A stretch of 64,000 nt of DNA from Bradyrhizobium betae (GCF_004123905.1 NZ_MZXW01000029.1:1-64000), one strand, 5' to 3'. Counted from the stretch's first letter, positions 1 to 9,477 are shown. Notes: a model not told the origin generated them from the letters alone. Made by a program: numbers and translations.

Positions 1-1
1 C

Positions 2-418
2 GACGTGCGCTCTTCCGATCACCCCTGCGTGATCGGCTACACCTTCGGCGGCGTGCACACCATGATCGGCTGCGTGCTGTTCTCCGGCCTGTTGCGTGCG
101 TATCTGTTGATCCTCGTCAGCCAGCTCACCGGCTCGGTCTGCCACGCCTACGGCTATCGCCGCTTCGAGGTCGAGGACGCCTCGACCAACGAGTTCGTGA
201 CCACGATCCTCACCTTCGGCGAGGGTCTGCACAACAACCATCACCGCTTCCCGCGGGACGCCTATATCTCGCACGCCTGGTGGGAGATCGATCTCAACGG
301 CCTGATTATTTTGGGCATGGAGAAGATCGGCCTCGTCCACGACGTCTTCCACGCCTCGCACCGTCAGCTGGAGCTGGCGTCCGAAGCGGAAGCGCAGGCG
401 GCCACGACGGCGCGCTGA
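2..418 (+). CDS. Fatty acid desaturase, C-terminal part (5' truncated by window)
   Basis: The reading frame is open from the window edge, so only the last 138 residues are visible. It carries the third histidine box HNNHHRFP, typical of membrane acyl-CoA/acyl-lipid delta-9 desaturases, which bind a di-iron centre through three His boxes. A hydrophobic stretch (roughly residues 20-40 of the visible part) precedes the box, as expected for a desaturase membrane segment. The inferred role is to introduce a double bond into membrane fatty acids. The first two His boxes lie outside the window, so completeness and exact subfamily cannot be judged. A short inverted repeat (502-508 with 519-525) follows the gene. 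Confidence 0.85.
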   Translation, partial: DVRSSDHPCVIGYTFGGVHTMIGCVLFSGLLRAYLLILVSQLTGSVCHAYGYRRFEVEDASTNEFVTTILTFGEGLHNNHHRFPRDAYISHAWWEIDLNGLIILGMEKIGLVHDVFHASHRQLELASEAEAQAATTAR

Positions 419-554
419 ACCGGCAGGCGGCGGGCCTCCTCCGGCCGCCTTGCCTCCGCACCGCTGCCCTATCGCGGCCCCATTGCGGGATCAGCTTTTG
501 TAGGTCCGTGCCGCGTGCCGGACCTCATTTGCGGACTTGCGATCGGGGGACCGA

Positions 555-827
555 ATGGCAGTCGACAAGATCACGCTTGATAAGATCACGGTAGACAAGA
601 TCACCTGGGACAGGGTCGGCCGGGTCACCGAGCCCGGGCGCTACATGTACACCTTCGGCTGGCTCACCATCACCGCCGGCGATCTTGATATCTGGAAGCA
701 GTATCCGCAGGCGGCGTTCACCTTGCTCGCCGAGCACCCGCCGCGGGATCGAGAAACTGGAGAGGAATACCATCTCGGCGCATTCGACGTTGCGCCCGAG
801 CCGCGCCCCCCGTTCACGACCCACTGA
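555..827 (+). CDS. Hypothetical protein with N-terminal DKIT repeats
   Basis: This is a 90-residue protein with no signal peptide or membrane segment. I chose the ATG at 555; an upstream TTG at 537 is possible but less attractive. After the start, the five-residue unit (V/D)DKIT-x occurs three times in tandem, encoded by a 15-nt repeat at 564-608. The rest contains aromatic residues (YMYTFGWLTI) and an acidic middle. I do not recognise a family. It stands alone between the desaturase and a small membrane ORF and is probably monocistronic. Confidence 0.6.
   Translation: MAVDKITLDKITVDKITWDRVGRVTEPGRYMYTFGWLTITAGDLDIWKQYPQAAFTLLAEHPPRDRETGEEYHLGAFDVAPEPRPPFTTH
564..608 (+). repeat. Three tandem 15-nt coding repeats
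   Basis: Units 564-578, 579-593 and 594-608 each read GA(C/T)AAGATCAC followed by a variable end, giving Asp-Lys-Ile-Thr-x three times. The third units differ only at silent or end-of-unit positions. The repeat is in frame and near the N-terminus of the hypothetical protein. Confidence 0.85.
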
Positions 828-938
828 GGGCCGTGCCCCCGATTCGAGCGGCCACTACAGTCACTCCGCGTAAGGAGCGATTGCGCAAATCGCAGGGCCG
901 CCACAGACGCATGGCATGGGCGTTGCTTGATGATCGCC

Positions 939-1091
939 ATGACCCAACTCGCCCCCCTGGACCAAGCCCTTTTGCTGCTGCTGATAGCCGCCTGTCTCGG
1001 CTCGTGCCTGATCCGCGCCTTCTGGGAGCTGGAGCAGGCCCGCGCCCGGCGTGTCTTGACGCGGCGCAGGCGCACAACGAAGCGTGACTAG
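939..1091 (+). CDS. Possible 50-residue single-pass membrane protein
   Basis: An ATG at 939 opens a 50-codon frame ending in TAG at 1089-1091. Residues 8-27 are strongly hydrophobic (a run of five Leu, then IAACLGSCLI), followed by a basic C-terminal tail rich in Arg (RRVLTRRRRTTKR). This fits a small inner-membrane protein with a cytoplasmic positive tail. There is no clear ribosome-binding site, and no family is recognised. The positive-inside arrangement and uninterrupted frame support it; the length makes chance possible. Confidence 0.4.
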   Translation: MTQLAPLDQALLLLLIAACLGSCLIRAFWELEQARARRVLTRRRRTTKRD

Positions 1092-1413
1092 GCAGCCACC
1101 GGCCGCGGCGCCAAGGTGGCAAATGCCGCCTCTGGACTCGCTGCCGGGACACGTGCATCGTGAATCGAAGAAACCTTCGCATTCCCTTGATCCAGCTAAC
1201 CAATCGCGGCCTTGTGTTGGCAGCGAGATCGTTGCCATTGACGGCGAGCACATCCCATCATGCAGTTGATTGCACTCATGTTCTCCGCCGCAATCACCGC
1301 GCAGATGAACCGAAGCTGTCGCAGCTGTTAAGCGAGGCGACAGCAAGCGCATGACACATGGTCGCATCGGTAAAAGTAGATAAGCCGGGCCAGGGAACCT
1401 ATTTTCGACGCCG
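1092..1413. other. Intergenic stretch without convincing gene
   Basis: About 320 bases separate the small ORF from the PrsW-like gene. Short open frames exist here on both strands, but none has a good start, ribosome-binding site or protein-like composition. The promoter of the PrsW-like gene presumably lies in the last part, but no hexamer pair is clear. Confidence 0.5.
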
Positions 1414-2454
1414 ATGTACCTGATCGAAGCGCTACCCACCGTCATCGGAACTGCAGCCATCGCCCCGGCGCTGCTGATGCTGTGGCTCGTCATTGCCGCC
1501 GAGGAGCGCCCGGGGCCGCCGGCCCAGGTCTGGACGGCGTTCCTGCTCGGTGCGGCCAGCATCTCGCTGCTGGGCCTCGCCCGCGCGCCCTTCGCCAAGA
1601 TGGTCGCGGCACCCGACAACCCCTGGGCAGCGCTGGCCATGCATTCGGTCTTCGGCGTCGCCCTGCCCGAGGAGGCCGTGAAGGTGATCGCCATCGTGGC
1701 GATCTCCTCGACCAAGCGGCGGACTTTTGCCAATCCGATGGACACCGTGGTCTATGGCGCCGCGGTCGGCCTCGGCTTCGCCGCCTACGAGAACCTCGCT
1801 TATCTCGTCCAGCATGCCGAGATGTGGCGTTCGCTGGCGGCGCTGCGCAGCGTGCTGACGGTGCCGTTCCACGGCGCGCTCGGCATCATCGCGGGCGCCT
1901 ACCTCACGATTGCCCGTGCCGGCACGGCGCTGGGCGCGAACCGCCATCATCGCGACTGGGCCCGCTTGTCGAGCCGCCTGCTGATCTTCGCCGGTCCGCT
2001 GGCGCTGCATTCGGCCTTCGACTTCCCGCTGCTGACCTTGCAAAGGATGCCGGACCTGGATCCGACGCTGCGGATGTGGCTGGGCGGCGCGAGCCTGCTG
2101 ATCGGCTTCAGCTCGATCGCCTTCGCCATCCGCCTCGTCCGCCGCGTCGCGCGCCATCATGCGCCGCGGACCGACGTCGCGCGGGAGCGGCTCAGCCAGC
2201 TGCGCCGGATGTGGGCGCTGCTGCTCGCAGGTGGCGGCGTCGGCTTTCTCGGGCTCGCCTTCGTGCTCACCTCGATCCATCACTGGCTGATCAACCCCGC
2301 GCGCAACCTGACGCTGGCGCTGATCCCGATCGGCTTCGTCTCGATCCTGCTCGGGCTTGCGCTCCTGATCGTCACGGTCGCGATCTACATTCTCGGCCGC
2401 AACCGCGTTCGCACCAGCGGCGAAGGTTTTTCGTCTGCGCACGGCGGCAGCTAG
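1414..2454 (+). CDS. PrsW family intramembrane metalloprotease
   Basis: This 346-residue multi-pass membrane protein has the PrsW hallmarks. These are an EE-x-x-K motif (PEEAVK, residues 85-90) at the start of a membrane segment, then GLGFAAYENL, then a conserved His segment (PFHGALGIIAGAYL) and a late HSAFDFPLL. Family members are membrane proteases; Bacillus PrsW cleaves an anti-sigma factor. The C-terminal third adds further membrane segments and a basic linker (VRRVARHHAPR). No partner anti-sigma factor gene is adjacent, so the substrate is unknown. The next gene encodes another small membrane protein on the same strand. Confidence 0.82.
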   Translation: MYLIEALPTVIGTAAIAPALLMLWLVIAAEERPGPPAQVWTAFLLGAASISLLGLARAPFAKMVAAPDNPWAALAMHSVFGVALPEEAVKVIAIVAISSTKRRTFANPMDTVVYGAAVGLGFAAYENLAYLVQHAEMWRSLAALRSVLTVPFHGALGIIAGAYLTIARAGTALGANRHHRDWARLSSRLLIFAGPLALHSAFDFPLLTLQRMPDLDPTLRMWLGGASLLIGFSSIAFAIRLVRRVARHHAPRTDVARERLSQLRRMWALLLAGGGVGFLGLAFVLTSIHHWLINPARNLTLALIPIGFVSILLGLALLIVTVAIYILGRNRVRTSGEGFSSAHGGS

Positions 2455-2523
2455 GCCGCGGGATGGAAAGTGTGCTGTGCGCGCACTAGATTAAGCACAC
2501 GCCATTCGAGCCGGAGCTTAGCG

Positions 2524-3102
2524 ATGACATCGCCCGAGGATCTTTCACGGCTGCAATCCGCCATGAGCCAAACGGTGAAAGCGCATTGGAAGGCCTTTTT
2601 GTTCGAAGGCATCCTGCTTGCCGTGCTGGGCATCGCGGCGCTGATCGTGCCGCCGCTCGCCAGTCTTGCGATCGCGATTGTCCTAGGCTGGATGTTTTTG
2701 ATCAGCGGCGTCGGCGGCCTGATCGTGACCTATTGGGCGCGCAGCACGCCGGGCTTCTGGTGGTCGCTGATCTCGGCGGCGCTCGCCGTGCTCGCCGGCA
2801 TGCTGCTGCTGGCCCGGCCGATGCAGGCCGTGCTGACGCTCACCATTGTGCTCGGCGCCTACTTTCTTGCCGAGGGCGTCGCCACCATCATGTACGCGCT
2901 GGAGCATCGCCGCGAGCTGAGCGGCCGCTGGTCATGGCTGCTGATCTCGGGCCTCGTCGACATCGCGATCTCCTTCATGGTGATCACGGGACTGCCGAGC
3001 TCGGCGGATTGGGCGATCGGAATCCTCGTCGGCATCAACCTGTTGTTCGGCGGTGCCACCCTGATCGGCACGGCGCTGGCAGCACGCAATAGCAACAGTT
3101 GA
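2524..3102 (+). CDS. HdeD family membrane protein (DUF308)
   Basis: The 192-residue protein contains about six hydrophobic segments arranged as three repeated pairs, as in HdeD/DUF308 proteins. HdeD in enterobacteria is linked to acid resistance, but the family's biochemical role is not known. I preferred the ATG at 2524 over a start 54 bases upstream because GGAG lies about 9 bases before it and the family starts with a short cytoplasmic stretch before the first helix. It follows the PrsW-like gene by 69 bases. No transcription terminator is obvious after it. Confidence 0.8.
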   Translation: MTSPEDLSRLQSAMSQTVKAHWKAFLFEGILLAVLGIAALIVPPLASLAIAIVLGWMFLISGVGGLIVTYWARSTPGFWWSLISAALAVLAGMLLLARPMQAVLTLTIVLGAYFLAEGVATIMYALEHRRELSGRWSWLLISGLVDIAISFMVITGLPSSADWAIGILVGINLLFGGATLIGTALAARNSNS

Positions 3103-3135
3103 GGCGCCTCGTCGCCTCTTACGCCGTTTTGGGGG

Positions 3136-3164
3136 GTGACAACCCGGCGATGGCACGCTATATG
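3136..3164 (+). promoter_or_regulatory. Predicted sigma-70-type promoter for the aroG leader
   Basis: GTGACA (3136-3141) and TATATG (3159-3164) are separated by 17 bases, a close match to a housekeeping promoter. A start point 7-8 bases after the -10 box falls at 3171-3172, which is the A of the leader ATG. The transcript would therefore be leaderless or nearly so. Confidence 0.6.
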
Positions 3165-3171
3165 AGCGGCC

Positions 3172-3252
3172 ATGATCACCGTCGCCACCAGCTTTTATTG
3201 GTACTTTAGCTACGACAGCTCGCTGGCGGTGGGAGGATCGTGCTCAATCTGA
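3172..3252 (+). CDS. Aromatic leader peptide of the aroG attenuator (26 aa)
   Basis: The 26-codon ORF runs from ATG at 3172 to TGA at 3250. Residues 8-14 are F-Y-W-Y-F-S-Y, so six of seven codons are for Phe, Tyr or Trp, the three end products of the pathway that the next gene starts. No Shine-Dalgarno sequence precedes it; the predicted promoter places the transcript start at or next to the ATG. Ribosome stalling on these codons would cover 3182-3192 and free 3222-3232 to pair with the terminator arm. The design is that of classical attenuation leaders such as trpL. The assignment rests on composition, position and the matching hairpins. Confidence 0.82.
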   Translation: MITVATSFYWYFSYDSSLAVGGSCSI

Positions 3253-3275
3253 CACATTGAAGCAAACGCCCGAAC

Positions 3276-3300
3276 AGCCGCCAGACCTGGCGGCTTTTTT
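3276..3300 (+). terminator. Attenuator (intrinsic terminator) before aroG
   Basis: AGCCGCCA (3276-3283) pairs perfectly with TGGCGGCT (3288-3295) around a GACC loop, followed by a run of six T (3295-3300). The 5' arm (3278-3284) is also perfectly complementary over seven bases to CTGGCGG at 3223-3229 inside the leader ORF, giving an antiterminator. In turn 3222-3232 can pair with 3182-3192 with one mismatch. These mutually exclusive hairpins are the expected elements 1:2, 2:3 and 3:4 of an attenuator. Confidence 0.8.
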
Positions 3301-3337
3301 ATTGGCCGGCAGGTTCTGAAGCAAACAGGAGCCCGCC

Positions 3338-4423
<1,086 letters not shown>

Positions 4424-4486
4424 GGCGGGGTAAACGCGGGCGGGGCGATGCTGTTCGCGCCCTGCCCGCTGCTTCCCCGTGGCGGC

Positions 4487-4738
4487 CTAGCAGCCGCGGC
4501 AGATGCTCTTGATCTTCTTGTCGAGCGCCGCGTCTTCCTTGTTCACGGGATTGTTCGGGTCGCTCAGATTCTTCTCGCTCGGCACGTCGCCGGCGCGCGG
4601 CTGGCGATGCCCGACGGGGGCCTGCGGCACCGACCCCGACGTTGCGCCGCCCGACGTCGATCCCTTGGTGCCGGTCTGCGCGAGCGCCGCGCCGCCGAGC
4701 AAGACCACGAGAGATGCTGCCACCATGATCTTCTTCAC
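4487..4738 (-). CDS. Small exported hypothetical protein, Cys-rich tail
   Basis: The 83-residue product begins with a clear signal peptide (MKKIMVAASLVVLLGGAALA, cleavage after AQ or ALA). The mature part is low complexity (TGTKGSTSGGATSG), then charged (NKEDAALDKKIKS), ending in C-R-G-C. The two terminal cysteines may form a disulfide or bind a ligand in the periplasm. No family is recognised. It lies convergent to aroG and 39 bases downstream of epmB, on the same strand as epmA-epmB, but is probably a separate unit. Confidence 0.7.
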   Translation of the reverse strand: MKKIMVAASLVVLLGGAALAQTGTKGSTSGGATSGSVPQAPVGHRQPRAGDVPSEKNLSDPNNPVNKEDAALDKKIKSICRGC

Positions 4739-4777
4739 GTCCGTGCCTCCATTCTCAAGCCGGCGTTCTCTGACCGC

Positions 4778-5872
4778 TCAGGTCTCGGGCGGGTAGAGAT
4801 GAACGTCGCCGCAGTAATCCACGATACGATAGCGCGTTTCCGTCTCCGCTTCACGCGCGTCAGCTGCGGTATTTTGCTCCGCCAACACATAATTCGGTCC
4901 CACCGGCGATTTGCCGGCGCCGCCGGGAATGTCGATGACATAGTCAGGCTGGCACAGTCCTGATACCCGTCCGCGCAGCTTCCGCATTAAATCCTGGCCC
5001 TTCGCCAGCGTCGTTCGCAAATGCACGGTGCCCGGCGCGAGATCACCGTGATGCAGATAGTAGGGCTTGATCCGGCATTCGACGAAAGCTCGCATCAAAT
5101 CCGACAGAGCGGTGACGTTGTCATTGACGCCGCGCAAAAGCACGGACTGGCTCACCAGGGGAATCCCGGCATCGACGAGCCGCGCACAGGCGGCGCGGGC
5201 GCCTTCCGTGAGCTCGCGCGCATGGTTGGCATGCACGGCGACCCAGGTGGTCGCGTCTGCGACCTTCAACGCTGCGACCATTTCTTCGCTGATGCGCGCG
5301 GGGTCAGCGACGGGCACGCGGGTGTGAAGGCGGATGATCTTGACGTGATCAATGCCGGCGAGATCGGCCATGATCTCGCTCATCCGCCGCGGCGACAGCA
5401 TCAGGGGATCGCCGCCGGTCAGGATCACCTCCCAGATCTCGCTGTGCGCACGGATGTAATCGATCGCCGCGCGATAGGCGGCCTCCGACAGCGCGTTCTC
5501 CTTGCCGGGCCCCACCATCTCGCGGCGGAAGCAGAAGCGGCAATAGACCGCGCAGACGTGAACGAGTTTGAACAGCACGCGATCGGGATAGCGATGCACG
5601 ATGCCTGTGACAGGCGAATGCGGGTGATCGCCGATCGGATCGGCGTTTTCGCCCGGCTGCATCTCCAGCTCTGCCTCCGTCGGAACGAATTGCCGCGCGA
5701 TGGGATCGTCGGGATCGGACTTGTCGATCAATTCGACCAGCGCCGGTGTGATCGCGACCGCGTAGCGCGCGGCGACGCGCTCCAGAGCGGGCAGAGCCGT
5801 GGCAGGCACGAGGTCCGCGGCCACAAGCTCGGCCGGCTCGCGCAAGGTGCGTGCAAGGTTGGTCTTCGTCAT
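4778..5872 (-). CDS. epmB: EF-P beta-lysylation protein EpmB (lysine 2,3-aminomutase family)
   Basis: This radical SAM enzyme converts L-lysine to beta-lysine for transfer to elongation factor P. The cluster motif is C-x3-C-x2-C (Cys107, Cys111, Cys114 in VCAVYCRFCFRR), and the ILTGGDPL segment follows. The family also contains catabolic lysine 2,3-aminomutases, which are usually longer at about 410-470 residues. The length of 364 and the neighbourhood (epmA overlapping, efp next) point to EpmB. Its start overlaps the stop of epmA by four bases (ATGA), indicating translational coupling. Confidence 0.88.
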   Translation of the reverse strand: MTKTNLARTLREPAELVAADLVPATALPALERVAARYAVAITPALVELIDKSDPDDPIARQFVPTEAELEMQPGENADPIGDHPHSPVTGIVHRYPDRVLFKLVHVCAVYCRFCFRREMVGPGKENALSEAAYRAAIDYIRAHSEIWEVILTGGDPLMLSPRRMSEIMADLAGIDHVKIIRLHTRVPVADPARISEEMVAALKVADATTWVAVHANHARELTEGARAACARLVDAGIPLVSQSVLLRGVNDNVTALSDLMRAFVECRIKPYYLHHGDLAPGTVHLRTTLAKGQDLMRKLRGRVSGLCQPDYVIDIPGGAGKSPVGPNYVLAEQNTAADAREAETETRYRIVDYCGDVHLYPPET

Positions 5873-6933
5873 GTCTCACTTAACGTTTCATTTGCAGGCG
5901 GCGTCCACACCACCTGATCAATTCGTGCTGCGCCGCTGGCCAGCATCACCAGTCGGTCGAAACCGAGCGCGACACCGCTCGCCTCCGGCATTGCGGCCAC
6001 CGCGGCCAGAAAATCCTCGTCCAGCGGGTAGGCCTCGCCGTAGCGGCGCTGCTTCTCCGCCATCGATTCCGTGAAGCGCTTGCGCTGCTCTTCGGCGTCG
6101 GTCAGTTCGCCAAAACCGTTGGCGAGCTCGACGCCGCAGGCATAGACCTCGAACCGTTCCGCGACCCTGGGATCGCCAGCCGTCACCCGCGCCAGCGCCG
6201 CCTCCGGAGATGGGTATTCGAACAGAATGGTCAAACGCCCCTGCCCCAGATGCGGCTCGACATGTTCGACCAGGACCTTGCTGAAGATGTCCGACCAGGT
6301 GTCGTCCTCGGCCACACGGACCTTGCCGGCGGCCGCCTGGGCCAGCGCGGCACGGTTACCCCTGTTGCCGGAGATTGTCGACAACAGGTCGATGCCGGCG
6401 AACCGCTCGAACGCGCCGGCGACGGTCAGGAGCTCCGGCTCGGCAAAGGGGTCGGCGATCCGGCCGCGGAAGGCGAACGTCCCGATCCCGGTCGTCTGCG
6501 CCGCGCGGGCAATCACGACAACGGTGTCGGCCATGATGGCGTCGTAGGGCGCGCCGGCCCGGTACCATTCCAGCATGGTGAATTCGGGCAAATGCAGGTC
6601 GCCGCGTTCGCGGTCGCGGAACACCCGGGCGAACTCGAAGATTCGGGGCTCCCCGGCCGCCAGCAGCTTCTTGCAGGCGAATTCCGGGGAGGTCCGCAAG
6701 TATCGGCGGGCTCGGTTGCCGTCGGGGCGCATGATCTCGGTCCGGGGGGCGTGCAGATGGGTCTCGTTGCCGGGGGAGACCTGGAGGATGGAGGTTTCGA
6801 CCTCAACGAAGTCCTGTTCGGCGAAAAAGCCCCGTAAAGCTCCGGTCACAGCCCCCCTTGCCTGGAGGAACGGCCGCCGGTCGAGATGCCGCGAGGGCGA
6901 CCAGAACGGTGAAATCGGCTTGTCCCCAGCCAT
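5869..6933 (-). CDS. epmA: EF-P--(R)-beta-lysine ligase EpmA (LysRS-like)
   Basis: The 354-residue protein is a class II aminoacyl-tRNA synthetase core without an anticodon-binding domain, as in EpmA/PoxA/GenX. Motif 2 is seen at RVFRDRERGDLHLPEFTMLEW and motif 3 at GVALGFDRLVML near the C-terminus. EpmA activates (R)-beta-lysine with ATP and attaches it to the conserved lysine of EF-P. It is the first gene of the epmA-epmB pair and is divergent from efp, with 162 bases between the two starts. The complete three-gene set means this genome uses the beta-lysine route of EF-P modification rather than rhamnosylation. Confidence 0.92.
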   Translation of the reverse strand: MAGDKPISPFWSPSRHLDRRPFLQARGAVTGALRGFFAEQDFVEVETSILQVSPGNETHLHAPRTEIMRPDGNRARRYLRTSPEFACKKLLAAGEPRIFEFARVFRDRERGDLHLPEFTMLEWYRAGAPYDAIMADTVVVIARAAQTTGIGTFAFRGRIADPFAEPELLTVAGAFERFAGIDLLSTISGNRGNRAALAQAAAGKVRVAEDDTWSDIFSKVLVEHVEPHLGQGRLTILFEYPSPEAALARVTAGDPRVAERFEVYACGVELANGFGELTDAEEQRKRFTESMAEKQRRYGEAYPLDEDFLAAVAAMPEASGVALGFDRLVMLASGAARIDQVVWTPPANETLSET

Positions 6934-7095
6934 TAACGGACCGCCCCACAGGCCAGCAAAATGCTGGCATTCAACGACAAAATGCGTATGTTGCGGCCCG
7001 AAACGGGCGCCGAGGTCTGATTTGAGGCCCCAAGTCCCCCATCAATTTGACCACGTCCTGGCCGGAGCCGGGCCAAGCAAGCAGGAAATATAGCT

Positions 7096-7662
7096 TTGAG
7101 AGTCATCGCCAGTTCTATTCGCAAGGGCAACGTGATCGAGCAAGACGGCAAGCTTTATGTCGTCGTGAGCGCCGAGAACATCCATCCCGGCAAGGGCACC
7201 CCGGTCAGCCAGATCGAAATGCGCCGAATCTCGGACGGGGTAAAGATCTCCGAGCGCTACAAGACCACCGACCAGGTCGAAAAGGCCACGATCGAAGAGC
7301 GCAACTTCACCTTCCTGTACGAAGATGGTGACGGCTACCACTTCATGAACCCCGAGACCTACGATCAGGTCCAGGTCTCCAAGGACGTCGTCGGCGACGC
7401 CGCCGCCTATCTTCAACCGGAAATGACCGTCAAGCTGTCGACCCACGACGTCAACGTGGTCTCGCTCGCGCTGCCGCAGCGCGTGACGCTGGAAGTGGTC
7501 GAGACCGAGCCGGTGACCAAGGGCCAGACCGCCTCGTCGTCGTACAAGCCCGCAGTGCTCTCCAACGGCGTGCGCACCACCGTGCCGCCGCACATCGCGG
7601 TCGGCACTCGCATCGTGGTGATGACCGAAGACGGCTCCTACTCCGAGCGTGCCAAGGACTAA
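7096..7662 (+). CDS. efp: Elongation factor P
   Basis: EF-P binds the ribosome between P and E sites and relieves stalling at proline stretches. The 188-residue length is standard. The modification site is Lys33 in PGKGTP, matching Lys34 of E. coli, and the protein has the three beta-barrel domains expected, ending in TEDGSYSERAKD. The start is TTG at 7096, with GGAA about 11 bases upstream. An initial Leu/Met-Arg-Val-Ile-Ala matches the family N-terminus. It is divergent from epmA, whose product modifies it, so the two units may share regulation. Confidence 0.96.
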   Translation: MRVIASSIRKGNVIEQDGKLYVVVSAENIHPGKGTPVSQIEMRRISDGVKISERYKTTDQVEKATIEERNFTFLYEDGDGYHFMNPETYDQVQVSKDVVGDAAAYLQPEMTVKLSTHDVNVVSLALPQRVTLEVVETEPVTKGQTASSSYKPAVLSNGVRTTVPPHIAVGTRIVVMTEDGSYSERAKD

Positions 7663-7707
7663 GCGAGGGATCGAGGATCGGGACAGGCAGCGCCGGGGGG
7701 CGAGACA

Positions 7708-9309
7708 TTGGGTAGGAAGAGTTTCCGCTTCGTCTCGCTTCTGCTGGCGTCGCTGTCGCTCCTTCCTGCCACGCCGCTCGCGGCGGACGAGATCCGCAGC
7801 CCATCACTCACGGCCCTGCGCGTCGATTGGCGCGCAGCGCTCGACCAGCTCCGCACCGAGATCAACAGCCGCCCGCAAGTAGCGGGCGACTTCATCTTCG
7901 CGCCGCGCCGTTCGGTGCCGCGTTACGATCCGCGCGCGACGCCGGCGCTGGTGCAGCTCAACGCGATCTCGTCGCAATTCTTCACTGGAATCGCCCGCAG
8001 CTCCGTGCCCGTGCTGCTGCCGTTCGACGCCGCCGCCTATCTCGAGGCCCAGCGCAGCGGCGCACCGTCGAGCCTGGCGCTGTCGCGCTACCAGGCCGAT
8101 TTCAATCCCCCCGACATGTTCGACGCCGGTCCTGCCGGCTACAGCGCGGCGTTCTCGTTCGAGCCCGGCGCCGGTGACGGCATGCCGAGCCGCGTCTATG
8201 CAAGGCCGGTCGAGGTGCAGATCACGGGCTCTGCGCTGCTCTATGACATCGCCGATCCCGTCGGCGGCAAGGGCGAGCCGGTCAAGCCGCTTGCGACGAC
8301 CTATCCGGACCTGCGCAGGTTCATCCGGGAAGGCTATGTCCGCTACGCCTTCAACCGCTTCGGCGTTGCCTATGTCGTCTCCATCCAGTGCCTGGACAGT
8401 GTCGCAAAACCACGGCGGCTGGCCTGCAAGGAAGCCTATCCGGTTGCCGAACGCTTCCTGAAAGCGCTGCATGTCGCCGGCGGCCAGCGTATGCGGCCGC
8501 TCGCGGACATCGCCTCCAACATCATCGATCGTCCTCGCGAGCGTTCGACCGAATTCAGCTATCGGCCGAGCGGCGATATCATCCCGAACACCGGCTATCG
8601 CAACAAGAGCGGCCATCCCGACGTGATGGCCTATGCGCAGATCCGCTTTCCGCTGGAGAAGGCGCCCGCTTTCGTGCGCTCGCAATCCTATGGCAAGCGC
8701 GACAAGAACGAGAGCCCAACCGCCTATCCCTGGCGCGACAATTTCTGCGAGTCCCGCAGCTTCGAGGTCTGGCAATGCGCCGGCGGCTACGGCCACCAGG
8801 GCGAGGATATTCGCGCGGCCGACTGCCCTTCATCAGGCGAGGGCCGCGAACCCTGTGATCCCAAGCAGCGCGCCGTCGTCGCGGTGCGCGACGCCATCGT
8901 GATCCGCGGCGCCAAGGACCAGGCCGCGACGCTCGAGATCAACAGCCGCACCGAGCACATCCGCTTCCGCTACATGCACATGAATCCGCAGGTGATGAAC
9001 GCCGACGGCCTGCTCAACGGCCGCCTCGTCACCGAAGGCGAAAAGATCGGCATGGTCTCGAACTATCTCGACCATCCCGCCGGCACCTCGATGCACCTGC
9101 ATTTCGACGTCCAGGTGTTCACCCGCGACGGCTGGATCTGGGTCAGCCCCTACGTCACGCTGGTCTCCGCCTATGAGCGCCTGATCCACGCCCGCGGCCG
9201 CGAGATCGGCCCGGAGATCGCGGTCACCGCGCAGCCTGTGGCCCACGCGATGCCCGAGGATGTGATCAAGCCTGACCTGCGCGAGGGATCGAGCAGCGAG
9301 GAGAATTGA
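7708..9309 (+). CDS. Exported M23-type peptidase
   Basis: The 533-residue protein has a signal peptide (residues about 5-26, LLLASLSLLPATPLAA) and a C-terminal LytM/M23-like domain. The zinc-site motifs are H-x3-D in GHQGEDI (about residue 360) and HLHFDVQ (about residue 455). These enzymes usually cut peptidoglycan cross-bridges in the periplasm. The first about 330 residues are not recognised and may be a substrate or partner domain. The start is TTG at 7708; there is no earlier ATG in frame that keeps the signal peptide. It follows efp by 45 bases on the same strand but is functionally unrelated. Confidence 0.8.
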   Translation: MGRKSFRFVSLLLASLSLLPATPLAADEIRSPSLTALRVDWRAALDQLRTEINSRPQVAGDFIFAPRRSVPRYDPRATPALVQLNAISSQFFTGIARSSVPVLLPFDAAAYLEAQRSGAPSSLALSRYQADFNPPDMFDAGPAGYSAAFSFEPGAGDGMPSRVYARPVEVQITGSALLYDIADPVGGKGEPVKPLATTYPDLRRFIREGYVRYAFNRFGVAYVVSIQCLDSVAKPRRLACKEAYPVAERFLKALHVAGGQRMRPLADIASNIIDRPRERSTEFSYRPSGDIIPNTGYRNKSGHPDVMAYAQIRFPLEKAPAFVRSQSYGKRDKNESPTAYPWRDNFCESRSFEVWQCAGGYGHQGEDIRAADCPSSGEGREPCDPKQRAVVAVRDAIVIRGAKDQAATLEINSRTEHIRFRYMHMNPQVMNADGLLNGRLVTEGEKIGMVSNYLDHPAGTSMHLHFDVQVFTRDGWIWVSPYVTLVSAYERLIHARGREIGPEIAVTAQPVAHAMPEDVIKPDLREGSSSEEN

Positions 9310-9477
9310 GGCGGTTTACGCCTCGCTCCGCGGCGCACCTCGATGACAATCCGATGACGACCCCTTCTTTGGCGCGCGGGGGCCAACCGGCCAGCTCCAG
9401 ATCGATCGAATGATCCGGCCTTCTCTGGCCCCAGAATTGCTTTGCCTCCGGCAGGCACACTGGAGGAAGGGAAGTAC

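Noticed and set aside
861..1745. A 294-codon minus-strand frame in the first intergenic region
   Set aside because: It overlaps the PrsW-like gene start and has a mixed, non-protein-like composition, so I treat it as chance.
1432..2442. A 336-codon minus-strand frame over the PrsW-like gene
   Set aside because: Composition is Arg/Asp/Gln-rich with no domains, and it has no ribosome-binding site. The plus-strand frame is a recognisable membrane protease.
3276..3300. Terminator before aroG as a simple end of the HdeD-like gene
   Set aside because: It lies 170 bases downstream of that gene, behind a promoter and an aromatic leader ORF, and its 5' arm is complementary to a leader segment, so attenuation explains it better.
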